From Glandiceps talaboti (taxonomy: Eukaryota; Hemichordata; Enteropneusta; Spengelidae): a stretch of DNA of 64,000 nucleotides. The stretch is from contig NC_135564.1 in NCBI RefSeq assembly GCF_964340395.1, positions 12,243,891 through 12,307,890 on the forward strand, written 5' to 3'. Positions 40,127 through 51,713 of the stretch are shown piece by piece; the stretch's first letter is position 1; every line of letters begins with the position of its first letter. A program made the translations under genes and the position numbers. The notes below the pieces were generated by a model. That model was given only the letters and a program-made list of their open reading frames with translations. It was not told the DNA's origin and ran no database searches.

Positions 40127-43100
40127 CTGGAGTAAGATAATACAGACATATTGAAGAAAGGGATTTAGAAAATTCTGTTTATTAATTCAATGCACTATCC
40201 AATATAATTATAAATTAGTAAATAATTGAGAGCTAGATTTTACAAAAAAGGATTTCATTTCACATTGTGAGATCTAAAGTCACGTGGAAGTCAGTTACAA
40301 AATATGAAATGAAATTCTTAAAATAAGGAAAAAAAATTAAGCCTCTCAAATTGCATTGTAGTAATCATGATGCATATATAGGTTATCAGTTTGAAACTAT
40401 TGCTAATTTATAAATCTGTTATTTTGTTAGGAAGAGAGACAAGTACAACAATGTAGCATTGCTCTTATATACTTTGCCATGAGATCACACCATGAAATCT
40501 TTATAAAAATTATTTGATTGTCAGTTACAAACTAAGAAGATGGGAATGAGAAAAAGGTCACCAGCTTGAAATTATTCATAATTTCCTTGTAGGATCGGAA
40601 CTCTGATTTAACTTGAAAGAGACAAATAGCTCTGTTGTGGTGGCATTATATATATACCTTTATAAGATCTTCAAAATTATGAGGAAGTCAGTTACAAAAA
40701 ACCAGGGAAAGGTCACCAGCTTATAATTATTTCTAATGTCCTTGTTCGAGCAAAAATTTAAGATATAGCTTGGAAGAGAGACAAGCTGTGATGATATACC
40801 TTAGCTGTACGCAGGAGACCTATCACATCAATATCAGCTTCAGCAATGTTGTCTTTAGTTGACCTTTCAACTTCCTTGGTGATGTAGAGTTCGCATAAAT
40901 TAATCAATCTCTCTTGACAGAATTGATTGGCAACCACCACTATGCCAACTGAGTCGCTGTCTTCAATTGGTGAATGGTCTGTGTACAGGTATTCCAATAA
41001 AGCCAAGAAACATTCCAAACTTGTGTCTTTTATTTCAACCTGTAAAATATCATTTCACAATAAATTATAAAGTAGGAATGGATTATTATGAATTTTTAAG
41101 TGTGGAAATAAAGACAAAACATAAAGAAATGAAAAGAATGGGAATAAAAGGCATATTGTTGATCATTTTCCCTTGAACAATAGCCCATGTACAATGCAAA
41201 CTGGAAGTTGGAAATTTAGCACCCTCTTGTTAACACTTGTCACTAGGGTTATGATAACTATTACTATGCTTACCTTTGTGTTCAAACTCTCTGAAAAGTG
41301 ACCACTAAACATGGCTGACATGACTTCACATCTTGCAGTGAGCACTGCTTTGTGGGCATACACTGTTGTATCTGTTGAAAAATGAAAAATATCAAATATG
41401 CAGTCTTTCAGACCATGAAAAAGATATGATCATCATGCATGCAGTCAAAGTGGGGAAAGGAGTGGTAAATACAAAGAAATCGAAAATCAGACTTGAATAT
41501 TTACCATGGTATCATTCTAACTTAAGCCTTATCTGTAGGCCAAACAATATGAGTAATACAGATTATACCACTGTCAGAGTATGAAGAAAAGATACCTAGA
41601 AAGTACCGTAAACTAAAAAAGCAGGCAAATAGGGAACTTGCAATCCAGACTGAGCATGCTCAGATGCAAAGGACCATGAGATTATCTGTGGTTATCGTAA
41701 TACCTAATCTGGAGCTACCGATAAAATAATCCACCCAGAATGGTCAGGGTGACTATGATTTAATTATTTGTGGTTACAAACAATGTAACATTATTGTTTA
41801 CAATGCTAATTGATCAGTATTTATTATCACATTTCCCATGATGCAACATTCAACATGGTGGGTTTGCAAGTTCTCTATTGAACAAAAATAAAGTATTACA
41901 GTATGTATTGTCATTGTTGAGGGTGTTGCATAGTCATAGTTGAGGGCGCTGTGAAGTATAGTGTCTTACAAGTTTAAATTCCTTTTGGCATTTCGTGTTG
42001 AAAAATAAAGAAAATGACCACGAATTTTAAAGAAAATTATGATCAGCCATTAAATCTAAACTATTTGCATGTGTTGACTTGAAACTTTCTAAGCATTTAT
42101 TAGACAGCTGTCAGCAAGATGTGATCATTATATAAATCTTGGTCTCTTCAAAGCTTACTCAAGCTCAGCCTTACCTTCTATGTTAAATCTGATATCAGAG
42201 AGGTGAGGTTTATTTAGAAAAAGTTTCTTGGCATCTGCACCCATACAGTCATTGAGGTATGTCCCAATACTAGGATTAAGAAACTCTTCATCATTGGTGA
42301 TATTCTTACATACTTCTGTAAGTCTTGGCAAATTGAATATTTTAGCAGCTTTGGTTACACTGTCGAGGAGCTCATCTGATGGGTTGAATGGTAGTCTAGG
42401 TAAACCTAAAATAGGGCATTAAAATAAGGAATACTTTAAATGTGAAGTTTATCACTTACAACTGTAATAAAAGTGTAACGTTTGCAATAACTTTTAGCAT
42501 AGCTGTACTACAAATAGTCTTGCTGCTTGAACCCTCGGGCTATTCTGCTTACTCTAAAAGTGACCACAGGTCCCCACTGAGGGTGCTAGGCCAAAGGGCA
42601 CCCAGACAGAGGTACTCACTACCTTTGAGCTTTATTCAGCAACAACCACAATGCAAATCCAAAGTCTTACTACAAGACTATCCTGTAAACACCGAAATTC
42701 ACAAGACCAGCTAAACGCTTGTCTTGTCAATATTTTATCGTAAATGCTGTTGATTTTTGATTTTTGCCTTGGAAAGCATTATTTTTTCAAAATTTGATAA
42801 TCAGTTTCAACAAATATAAGGTCACGTAAAACACAAAAGTAAATAAAGCCACCTTTATACAGACACATGACAAAGTGTTTGGTAAAATAATATCTTACCT
42901 GAGTAGAGGAATTCAAGCACATGTTTAAATGCTTCTGATGTAATATCAGCACTAATATTCACAATTGTCCTGACGCTATTTTTACTGATGTCATTACAGT
43001 CCCCAGCTTCATCTATGATTCCAGCTAGTCCCAGAACCTTTCCATCATTGATATCATTCCTGGAAAAAGGCTTCTTTGTGTTGTGATCTTTCAGCTGGTT

Positions 43101-45070
43101 GTTCTGTGAGAATAAAATTAGAAAGAAAAAAAATTGTTAAGTACTGACTACTGGTACCTTTCTTTGCAAAGACTGTCAGTGCATGACTGGGTAAAAGTGT
43201 TGATGAAAATAGATATTGTATTGGGAAGACAATTGTAACCAGGATGGAGGAAGATTGCAAATCTGTGAGGGACAAAACTGTAGTATCATCTTTAGCTGAA
43301 CACTAACTCCCATAGATAACATCAACTGTGACTCTGTTCCCATTATTGATACATCCCCAAATGATTTCCAAGAAATATCAGGAAGGCTATCAACATCAGA
43401 CACTACAATTCCAACATAAACAGAGACAGGGGCATCAAACTACCTAACATATATAAATGGCTCAGATCAAACCACCACCTAGTGGTCAGTTGTAACTATG
43501 GAATTTGTCATTTTGATGAAGGTCGTCGCCCAAGACAGCTAGAAAACTCAACACTAAAAACTTTCAACAACTTACCAGTTTAGGTGGTTCTACACCAAAC
43601 ACCTTATAAAATTTAGCAACTACAAAATTACCAGTTTTAATAGGTGGTTCTACTCCAAACACCTTGTAAAATTTAGTAACTACAACTTACCAGTTTAGGT
43701 GGTTCTACTCCAAACACCTTGTAAAATTTAGGTGGTTCTACTCCAAACACCTTGTAAAATTTAGTAACTACAACTTACCAGTTTAGGTGGTTCTACTCCA
43801 AACACCTTGTAAAATTTAGCAACTACAAAATTACCAGTTTTAATAGGTGGTTCTACTCCAAACACCTTATGAAATTTAGCAACTACAACTTATACCAGTT
43901 TAGGTGGTTCTACTCCAAACACCTTGTAAAATTTAGCAACTACAAAATTACCAGTTTTAATAGGTGGTTCTACTCCAAACACCTTATAAAATTTAGCAAC
44001 TACAAAATTACCAGTTTGGTGGTTATACTCCAAACACCTTATAAAATTTAGCAACTACAACTTACCAGTTTAGGTGGTTCTACTCCAAACACCTTATAAA
44101 ATTTAGCAACTACAACTTACCAGTTTAGGTGGTTCTACTCCAAACACCTTATAAAATTTAGCAACTACAACTTACCAGTTTAGGTGGTTCTACTCCAAAC
44201 ACCTTATACAATTTAGCAACTACAACTTACCAGTTTAGGTGGTTCTACTCCAAACACCTCATAAAATTTAGCAACTACAACTTACCAGTTTAGGTGGTTC
44301 TACTCCAAACACCTTATACAATTTAGCAACTACAACTTACCAGTTTAGGTCATTCTACTCCAAACACCTTGTAAAATTTAGCAACTACAACTTACCAGTT
44401 TAGGTGGTTCTACTCCAAACACCTTGTAAAATTTAGCAACTACAACTTACCAGTTTAGGTGGTTCTACTCCAAACACCTTACAAAAGTAAGTTGAAGTAC
44501 TACAAAGGACCAGTTTGTGAGCTTGGAATTGTCTGGAGTCTTCAAGAATGAAAGTTACATCTGAATGGACTGGGTTTTCTAACATCTTATACCAGTGATC
44601 AGCAAATGTAGATGTTTGAATCTCTATCCAAGGAGCCTGACCTGCGTACATGATGATAACGTACAAAACTGATGTGTTAGAAAAGATAAGACTTGATCAG
44701 ATTTGTACTTTGTTAAGTTGTATTCGTGAGCCATTTGTTTCTAAAACATAAAAAATACTAAGAATGAAAGAAAATATATGAATTGATTCTTGTAGAAGGG
44801 ATTGGTTAGGACATCAGCTGTTATTTTTCAAAATGCTAAGCTTCAAAAAAATATACTCAATCCATCAGAATCTCACATGAAAGACTATAGGAATTGCAAT
44901 GTTTGGCATAAAAAAATTTTAAGGACCAAAATTTCAAACATATCATATCTATAATAGAAAGGCAGCTACACATTGAAAAACATATGATGTAATACAAGGT
45001 ACACAAGTATAGATATATGGCCAGTGAGTAAGGGAGCATTCGTTTTTTACGGGGAGGGGTCGGTGGAATT

Positions 45071-45103
<33 letters not shown>

Positions 45104-48100
45104 GACTTTTACAAAGCAGTTTTATGGGGGGGGGGTCAAATTTTATATCCAATGGTTTGGGGGGGGGGGTCAATTTTTACAACAGATTTGTATGGAATCA
45201 TAGCAAAAAACAACAGAATTGACAAAAAAATGTACAAAACAGAATACAAACATGTCTTTATTCTGTCTGATCAGGTGATAACAAGTAAAAAAAAGAAAAC
45301 ACAGAATCACAAAAATAAAACTTTCGGGCTGTGGCAATATAATGACATACCTCACTTTTAAAACTCTTTAAAAACTCTTTAAAAACAACAGAACTCATTC
45401 AAATTAATTTTTGAGTCTAAGTGAACCATGAGAGGGATAAAGAGGAGGAGGAGAGCGATGAAGAGGATGAGATGGACGAAGACAGTGAATCAGAAGATGG
45501 ACATGTAGTGATACATGAATTGGGTGAATCAGAGGAAAGTGACTCGGAAAGTGACTCTGAAAGTGATAGCAGTGACATTGAAAATGAACTCTTTCACACA
45601 ACAAGATCAGGCAGACAGTGTACTACTTGGAAGTCACGGAACTACATGGACTAGGTTTCATGGTCCATTATGTGATATGTCGAACAAACACTCATATAAG
45701 TCAAGTGTTTCATAAATCTATTATAAATCAAGTGAAAAATTTTTATAGGGGGGGGGGGTCACATTTTACAATTGATGGATTTAGGGGGGGTCAAATTTTA
45801 GAAAAGTAATTTTTAGGGGGGGGTTGCTTTTTACATTTAATCAAATTCCACCGACCCCCCCCCCCTCCCCGTAAAAAACGAATGCTCCCTAAGTTACCAA
45901 GTTACTTTACTAGGCTGTCTATGACAGGGTACCCTATACAAGGAACTATGTTATTTTGACCTGCTTTCTCCCTTTCTGTTACCAACTTTCACCAACTTTA
46001 GTAAATACATTGCATAGCTACTCATGTAAAGTAAACTCTCTTGAATGTATTTTTAACTTCAGTTACATGTTCTCAACATTCGGGATGGGGGGGGGGGGCT
46101 AAATTATGGGGTATACTACCAGTTACCTAAAGATGATATCCACAATTTTCTCCCTAAACCAAACTACAATCAGTATATCACAGCAGTATAACCCATGTTA
46201 TACTTTGATGAATATATAGACATACCTGCTGGTGGCATCACTGGTGGAAGTGGAGTGTTTTGTTTACTTTTACTACCAAATCCAAATCCAAAACCTTTCT
46301 TCTTTGATTTCCGACAATCAGACTCTCTAATCGCCACTTTCACCTACAACACAATATCAACAAATGTTGTTAATGAAGAGACTAAAATATACAGTTTGTC
46401 TCAACATGGCATGGTTTGCGTTACAGTATATCTATAATAACATGCTACTCTGATCAACATCAAAAATGCAAGAAATTTATCAACTGGTGATTTCTCATAT
46501 CCAGGAGGGCCAAATTTTCAAGTTAACAAATTCCAGCATTGTATCAAGTTTATTGGATCCTTTCACTGAGAATCAAGTTTTAGTCAAATTTGATTACTGA
46601 TTGTCATCCTTTACAATAAAATTTCACAGTAAGTGACTTCAAAGAATTTCCTAGGATTTGTTAATGATAATATTCTCAAACTATCCAGGTATACAGCAGT
46701 ATTTACCTATCCTATAGTACTAGACCTGCTGTTGTTGTGAATGGCAACAGTTTCATGCCCTATCCTGGACACTACTTCAGGTCGACTGATGATCTAGTGT
46801 CATAATAATATTGTTATGACAAATTCATAAATTTGGTGTCAAGTCTATTTTCAGAGTTTTTCACAGCAAAACATGTCATATGTAATGCAATAATTATTTC
46901 CTTTGGCAAAATCTGTTAATTAACAGTCATTATTGTGGTGTTTTTGGTGAATTTACTGATCATTATATACATGTACTCACTGCATTATCAAAGAGATCTT
47001 TTAGTCCTTTTAATGTGAGGGCACTCGTCTCAAAGTAGTGTAATCCATGTTTTTTTGCAACTTGCTTTCCATCTTCATAAGTTGATATCTTTAATCCAGG
47101 CCTGCTATGAGTCAATTCTGCTGATCTGCTTCTAAGATCTATGGTAACAAAAGTCAGTGTACAAAATGATGAAAAAGAACATAAATAAAACTCACTAAAA
47201 TAATTACAACGGAGAAGCAAATATTCAAATAGACACAGTATAATAGCAGTGGATGCAGAAAGAACCTTGCAATTCAGACTAAGTGTTTTAGGAATGTACT
47301 GATACAAGTGTGTTTGCTAAAATCTGTGAACCATGGTAAATAATAAGGGGGGGGGGGGTCTGGAAAAACTGGCATCATTTTGGTGGGGAACCCTGGTAAA
47401 AAATTACTTGGGAGCTCAGATAAATTGACATCATTTTGGTGGGGAACCAGGTAAAATTACTTGGGAGCTCAGTACCTACAAACCCTTTGGTATACCAAAT
47501 AAATTGCCATTTTTTTGTCACTTCGCGAACTATGGTGAGAGCTCTAATCTTCTAGTTACTTACACATTATACAACATATTTTAGGTGTTTGAATATCACA
47601 AGTATATTTCAACATGAACCAAGTAACCATCAAAACTCACAAAGTTAGACAGCAGTCTCTGTTTGTCCCCTTAAACATAAAACCTAATAGAGTAAACATA
47701 TTCTGTTGTTCTAAAATTAAGATTGTTGGCCGTGTATTCCTAAAATCAAGTTGTCATTGCTGTTTGTTCTCTATATAGTAATATCACATAGGAAGACTTA
47801 GGTTCACTTCTATGCTATGCTAAACTTCTACTTCTTCTACACTAAATCTTGTCAAAGCCTAATTAGCAATTTGACTTACCGATTTTGTTGGCAACAAGAA
47901 TAATTGGAGTATCTGGCATGTGGTGTCTGATTTCTGGAACCCATTTCTCTTCAACATTCATCAGTGAAGCCTCAGAATCAACTGAGAAGCATAGAAAGAA
48001 GACATCTGTTTGTGGGTAAGACAATGGACGTAATCTATCATAGTCTTCCTGAGAGATAAAAATAAATGCAAATACATCAGAATGTAGGAAACATAGAGCA

Positions 48101-48669
48101 CTAGCTGTCAAACATCTGTTTATTAAAACAAGAAATCAGCCCAGCTAGATCAAGAAACGTTATGAATCCATAATGCAAATTGCACTGTGTTGCCAGCTTA
48201 GGAAGTTTCAAACCAGTATCAGGTCGAAATGGTGACTCCCACTGTCCCGGGTGATAATACAGGCCAACTTCGGTATGTAAACCTTTAAAGGCCAATATCG
48301 CAATAGGATTATTTGGGTTTGGAAAATAGTAGTCTTACAGCACTGTAGAAAAAGTTGATTCTGAACAGAAGAATTATCCTTGGCCTAGTAAATCCCTTTG
48401 AATAATCATAATCCAGAATTCAAACATTGGGGTTTAAGCACTTCTGTCAATCAAATAAGGAACTCTAAATGACAATGAAAACGTACCTGTCCTGCTGTAT
48501 CAAAGAATGAAAGTGAGTATGGTTTGCCATCAACCATTACATTGGCTGCATAGTTGTCAAACACTGTAGGTACATACTCTGCTGGGAAGGAGTTAGTATT
48601 GTATGCTATCAGTAGACAACTTTTACCAACAGCACCATCTCCAACTACTGTTAACTTTAGATTCTGCAT
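39914..48669 (-). CDS. RacA-like RhoBTB protein: Rho GTPase - BTB - BTB - CaaX (601 aa)
   Basis: Gene-level entry. Ten coding exons join to 1806 nt in frame. Residues 1-165: Rac-like GTPase with P-loop GDGAVGKS, switch [10 protein letters not shown] (Thr35), DTAGQ with Gln61, NKID and ETSAL nucleotide-binding motifs. Then a basic/Pro-rich linker ([15 protein letters not shown]), a first BTB split by an insertion as in RhoBTBs, a second BTB, and a C-terminal region sharing [10 protein letters not shown] and WPPVEYLKE with RhoBTB. It ends CVVM, a prenylation box. Vertebrate RhoBTB1/2 have degenerate GTPase sites; this one looks catalytically competent, as in Dictyostelium RacA. RhoBTBs act as CUL3 adaptors; that role here is inferred. 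Confidence 0.94.
40800..41039 (-). CDS. RhoBTB exon 10: second BTB, C-terminal part
   Basis: 240 nt, phase 0-0. [12 protein letters not shown] followed by [20 protein letters not shown], the end helices of the second BTB and the start of the BACK-like region ([11 protein letters not shown]). Confidence 0.93.
41274..41371 (-). CDS. RhoBTB exon 9: second BTB, core
   Basis: 98 nt, phase 1 in, 0 out. [19 protein letters not shown] then GHFSES, the canonical BTB 'H-K-x-L-x2-R-x2-x-F' core. Confidence 0.93.
42175..42405 (-). CDS. RhoBTB exon 8: end of first BTB to start of second
   Basis: 231 nt, phase 1-1. [19 protein letters not shown] closes BTB 1; [19 protein letters not shown] opens BTB 2 (the usual S-D-V/I strand). 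Confidence 0.93.
42899..43103 (-). CDS. RhoBTB exon 7: BTB 1 insertion and return
   Basis: 205 nt, phase 0 in, 1 out. Polar low-complexity insertion ([16 protein letters not shown]) then [20 protein letters not shown]. An insertion inside the first BTB is characteristic of the RhoBTB family; here it is shorter than in vertebrates. Confidence 0.92.
43571..44485 (-). repeat. Tandem array (~17 units, 55-60 bp) of BTB exon 6 end plus 5' splice site
   Basis: Counting 'ccaaacacc' gives 17 units, one of them the exon's own end (44451-44485). The regular part has 55-bp spacing (44286, 44341, 44396, 44451). On the minus strand each unit is 30 nt of exon ([10 protein letters not shown]), then gtaag and about 20 nt of intron with ctaaattttayaag. 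The part from ag to gt is 27 nt, nine codons, in the BTB frame. Some units are 58-60 bp (extra 'aata') and lack the exact donor; one is truncated. Confidence 0.93.
44451..44641 (-). CDS. RhoBTB exon 6: first BTB, N-terminal part
   Basis: 191 nt, phase 1 in, 0 out. [13 protein letters not shown] followed by [15 protein letters not shown], then [10 protein letters not shown] at the donor. The last 30 nt and the donor are the unit of the adjoining array. Confidence 0.93.
45032..45889. mobile_element. 858-bp DNA transposon remnant, TAA target duplication (PIF/Harbinger-like)
   Basis: Inverted ends start GGGAGCATTCGTTTTTTACG and run through a G-tract and 'tcggtggaatt'. TAA flanks at 45029-45031 and 45890-45892. 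Sub-terminal copies of 'ggggggtcaaatttta' point inward from both sides. A 3-bp TAA duplication with GGG ends suits PIF/Harbinger, though this assignment is tentative. It sits in the intron between RhoBTB exons 5 and 6. Confidence 0.85.
45421..45654 (+). pseudogene. Acidic Ser/Glu/Asp-rich frame inside the DNA transposon
   Basis: Open frame of 77 codons without an ATG at its start, rich in E, D and S ([20 protein letters not shown]) and ending with [14 protein letters not shown]. Probably a leftover piece of the element's own protein; no transposase catalytic motif is visible. Confidence 0.4.
46226..46343 (-). CDS. RhoBTB exon 5: linker after the GTPase
   Basis: 118 nt, phase 0 in, 1 out. [20 protein letters not shown], then a Gly/Ser/Lys stretch and [10 protein letters not shown]. 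The acceptor is chosen at 'gttgtag' because it keeps frame with exon 4 (DNA|VKVAIR). Confidence 0.9.
46344..46980 (-). other. Introns of the RhoBTB gene with nothing further recognised
   Basis: This intron and those at 40127-40799, 41040-41273, 41372-42174, 42406-42898 and 48049-48486 hold no further exon or element. The intron 47139-47879 has a two-copy ~70-bp tandem repeat (about 47330-47470) around 'catcattttggtggggaacc'. Confidence 0.5.
46981..47138 (-). CDS. RhoBTB exon 4: GTPase C-terminal half
   Basis: 158 nt, phase 1 in, 0 out. Completes NKID with the new exon's D, then LRSRSAEL, the Rho insert-helix region, [20 protein letters not shown] and LKDLFDNA. Confidence 0.94.
47880..48048 (-). 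CDS. RhoBTB exon 3: GTPase middle
   Basis: 169 nt, phase 0 in, 1 out. [20 protein letters not shown], then [21 protein letters not shown]. Nearly identical in pattern to Rac1/Cdc42 switch II and the following helix. Confidence 0.95.
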
Positions 48670-48693
48670 TGCTATTATGCTGGTAATTAGATA
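48487..48693 (-). CDS. RhoBTB exon 2: start codon and GTPase N-terminus
   Basis: Coding part 48487-48669, 61 codons, ending exactly at Gln61. [17 protein letters not shown], then [20 protein letters not shown]. The ATG is chosen because it aligns with the Rac/Cdc42 start. 24 nt of 5'UTR follow the acceptor. Confidence 0.95.
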
Positions 48694-49222
48694 CTGTAAA
48701 ATATAGTAAAAATATCATGAAATGGAGTATGAAATAATTAATGGCTTTATGAAATATGGTCACCCAAACATACATGTATATATTTATCTTATTTTATCTT
48801 ATCTGATTTACATACTTTATAAAGATTACTGTTGATGATGTCTCAATCAGTATTTTATACATAAGAAGTCAAGAAGCTATTCATTTATCTATCTAATAGT
48901 ATTACACACTATGAAATGTGGGGGGGGGGGGTGTAATATTTGAAATTAGTGATGGGTCATCCTATTTTGGGTTTTAGCACTGTTACTTACTTATAAATCA
49001 ATCTGTATTTTTTTTAAATATTGCTGCTACGTATATACTATCGGGGACAAATACACGCTAACGCCGCCCCCCCCCCCCCACGTCGAAGAAACTGACCAGT
49101 CCCTAGTAGTTGCTTCCGCGATATCAACTTCATTGTCTTTAACTTGGTGTCAAACTTTGTAAAGTAATTGTACAAGTACTAGGTATGACACTTTCTTTAC
49201 AATAATCAAAGATTGTTCTTAC

Positions 49223-49285
49223 CTTTTCGATAGACACTTCTGTGCACAGCTACAAACTCGGCTACCTCGACAGATCTGTATGTCG
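49223..49285 (-). other. RhoBTB 5'UTR exon 1 (probable)
   Basis: Donor 'cgaaaag|gtaag' at 49222 on the minus strand pairs with the acceptor before exon 2. The upstream limit is set from the TATA-like box and is approximate. Confidence 0.5.
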
Positions 49286-49309
49286 TTCGTTCGTCCTGCA
49301 TGTTGTTTA

Positions 49310-49318
49310 ATTTATACC
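49310..49318 (-). promoter_or_regulatory. TATA-like box for the RhoBTB gene
   Basis: Minus-strand GGTATAAAT about 30 nt upstream of the inferred start of the 5'UTR exon. The surrounding 49230-49420 is richer in CpG than its neighbours. Position only; no initiator evidence. Confidence 0.4.
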
Positions 49319-50151
49319 ATGGTCTGTGTCTAAAAATAACAACCAATCATATTCGAGTTTTGAGGACATCCCTAGTTCCGGTTCCCGATTTACGGATTAC
49401 CTCATTTTGTATAGTTATTAGAATGTGGACTAATATTCGTCAAACAATGGAAGTATTTTGTTATAGAAAACTATAATTGTACCGTTTTGATAAATTTCCA
49501 AAATCATTGTATAATTATTCAATTTTTTTTAAAGTTACGTACAGAAGATATTTGCTGCAAAATTTCAATTTAAAAATAATATATTTTCGTATTTGCATCT
49601 CTTGATAATACGATTATCATTTAGTATTGTTTATCCAGTGACTCCCTGCCTTGTTGTGAAATCCCCTATCAAAGCATACGACGAGCAGTGACACAGGTAT
49701 GGATGCCCAATTTTTACGTGACCTGTATTGAAATCAGCTTTACAAAGACGTCGTTTTGACGTAATATTATGTATGTGACCACTGAGCAGTGTACAATCTC
49801 CCGAGCAGTTGAGACACAACATGTAAACGGCTAACGCTTAGCTTGCGCTTGTCTCACACATATTGTACATTGTCAATGTCACTTTGTGTTGACTGTTGAC
49901 ATACTGCTGATCGAATTTATACACCCTTTGGCCTTTTCCGAGAAATTATGTTGATTGTCATGAAATTTGAGTATATGTAATGGTTCATTTTAGACCTGTT
50001 AGAGATGGCAATTGTTTTTTAGAAAGGCAAGTCCATGCGTAAACTTGTAGATATTTGATGGATAATTCCAGAAACATATTGTGTAGAGTTCGTTGACCCC
50101 ACGAGGGCAATATTAAAATTATTAATCTTAGTTTTAGGGCATGACTTGTCA

Positions 50152-50255
50152 TAGACTGTAAGATACGTCGTGACGTTTCGCCCTCACCGGCCTCCTCTCT
50201 GTTAGGGGTTGGCCGATGGTTGAGGGCGCACCGTCACGGCGTACCTTACAGACTA
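50152..50255 (+). mobile_element. 104-bp TIR MITE, copy 4, 9-bp target duplication
   Basis: Ends TAGACTGTAAGATACG and, reversed, TAGTCTGTAAGGTACG. Flanked by gacttgtca at 50143-50151 and 50256-50264. Internal 'ccctcaccggcc' faces 'ggccgatggttgaggg'. Confidence 0.88.
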
Positions 50256-51199
50256 GACTTGTCATAGTGACAGTGAGTTTCAATATTATTCACAACACAA
50301 AATCACGAGAGGAGATGAATGCGAAAAATATTTGACTGCTGTGAACGTATTTATTTACTCACAAAAAGTTTAGCAGAAAGGAAAATACCATTTTTCACAT
50401 TTTTGCCTCCACTTTATTTCAGCAGATAAATATTTTTTTTTATTACAAGTTGCTAATAATATAGCCACATCATTTTTGTCAGTTTATGTTTTTATTGCTG
50501 CTTTATTAATAGCTTGGCTTTTGTTATATGTTAGTCATACTATAGCTATTAAGAATTATCAGTGAAAGGGATTCTGTTCACTGATTTATTTTGGCACAAA
50601 AATAGTTTTAACTAAATAAGGTAAAATGATTTATGAGCCAAAATATATCCATTCACAATGCAGTAATGGTGAAATCTCACAATAACATTCAAATACGTGA
50701 ATAGATACACTAAAGTTGTGTTGTAAATTACACCAGCAACAATGCTGTAACTATGGATCTCCACAGCATTAATCTATGCTGTACACATAACTTAAACTTC
50801 CATTGCTGATGAGTATAGAAGTAAATGTTTTAGATGTGTTTATTCATCACTCTTGAATTCTTTATGCAGTCATTTTTAGCTTGTCGTTCTTCATGAATTT
50901 GGAAATTCATAATGTATCTCACAAATATTGTTGAGGTTATTGACCTGGGAAATGTCTAATAGATAAGGCTTGATCAACCAGGGAAGTTTACATAAATATT
51001 TTAACTAGACTGAACATACCAGCAGAAAGCTGCATTAATTAAGAGAGTTGGGTGAGGCGAAGTTGGATTTTAATAGCATTTAATATCTTATAATTTTTCA
51101 AGTGGTAAACATATGATGTATTAATCTACGCTATTACATTGTATATGTGCCACTGTAATTTGAACACACAACCATGTATGCATGTACATGTATCTTGTT

Positions 51200-51300
51200 T
51201 GACTGTAAGATACGTTGTGACGTTTCGCCCTCACCGGCCTCCTCTGTTAGGGGTTGGCCGATGTTTGAGGGCGCCCCATCACAGTGTACCTTACAGACTG
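51200..51300 (+). mobile_element. 101-bp TIR MITE, copy 5, ~10-bp target duplication
   Basis: Nearly identical to the copy at 50152. Flanked by gtatcttgtt at 51190-51199 and 51301-51310. Intact ends and clear duplication indicate recent activity. Confidence 0.88.
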
Positions 51301-51713
51301 GTATCTTGTTTAACAAGTGCATTCACAGTGTTAGAATGAAGTACTAGTAGCCTGTTCACATTGTGATATTGCTTCCACGTTCACTCTCAGTAACCGCTTG
51401 TTATGCGAGCAACAACAAACAATGGGGTTTGAAAAATATACACTCAAACAGATTGGGTGTTTTTTTTAAATCACTCAAACTGATTGGTCACAATGGAGAG
51501 TTATACATGTACCTTACACCAGCCTAATTGACTTTATTTAGATGAAGTCAATATGTAAATGTCCCCTTGGTGAGAGCAACATAATTTTCATATAGAGATT
51601 ATTGTGTAAATGTCTACAGAGAGTAATGAAGCATGCTGATAAATGCCAGTCAGGGTTTGACTAAAGTACTAGTAGTCACCTGTCATTGCTAACATTTCAA
51701 GCTGTTAGTGCAT

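Noticed and set aside
43571-44485. CRISPR-like regular repeat array
   Set aside because: The repeats are contiguous with no unique spacers, the unit is exon end plus donor, and the window is clearly eukaryotic.
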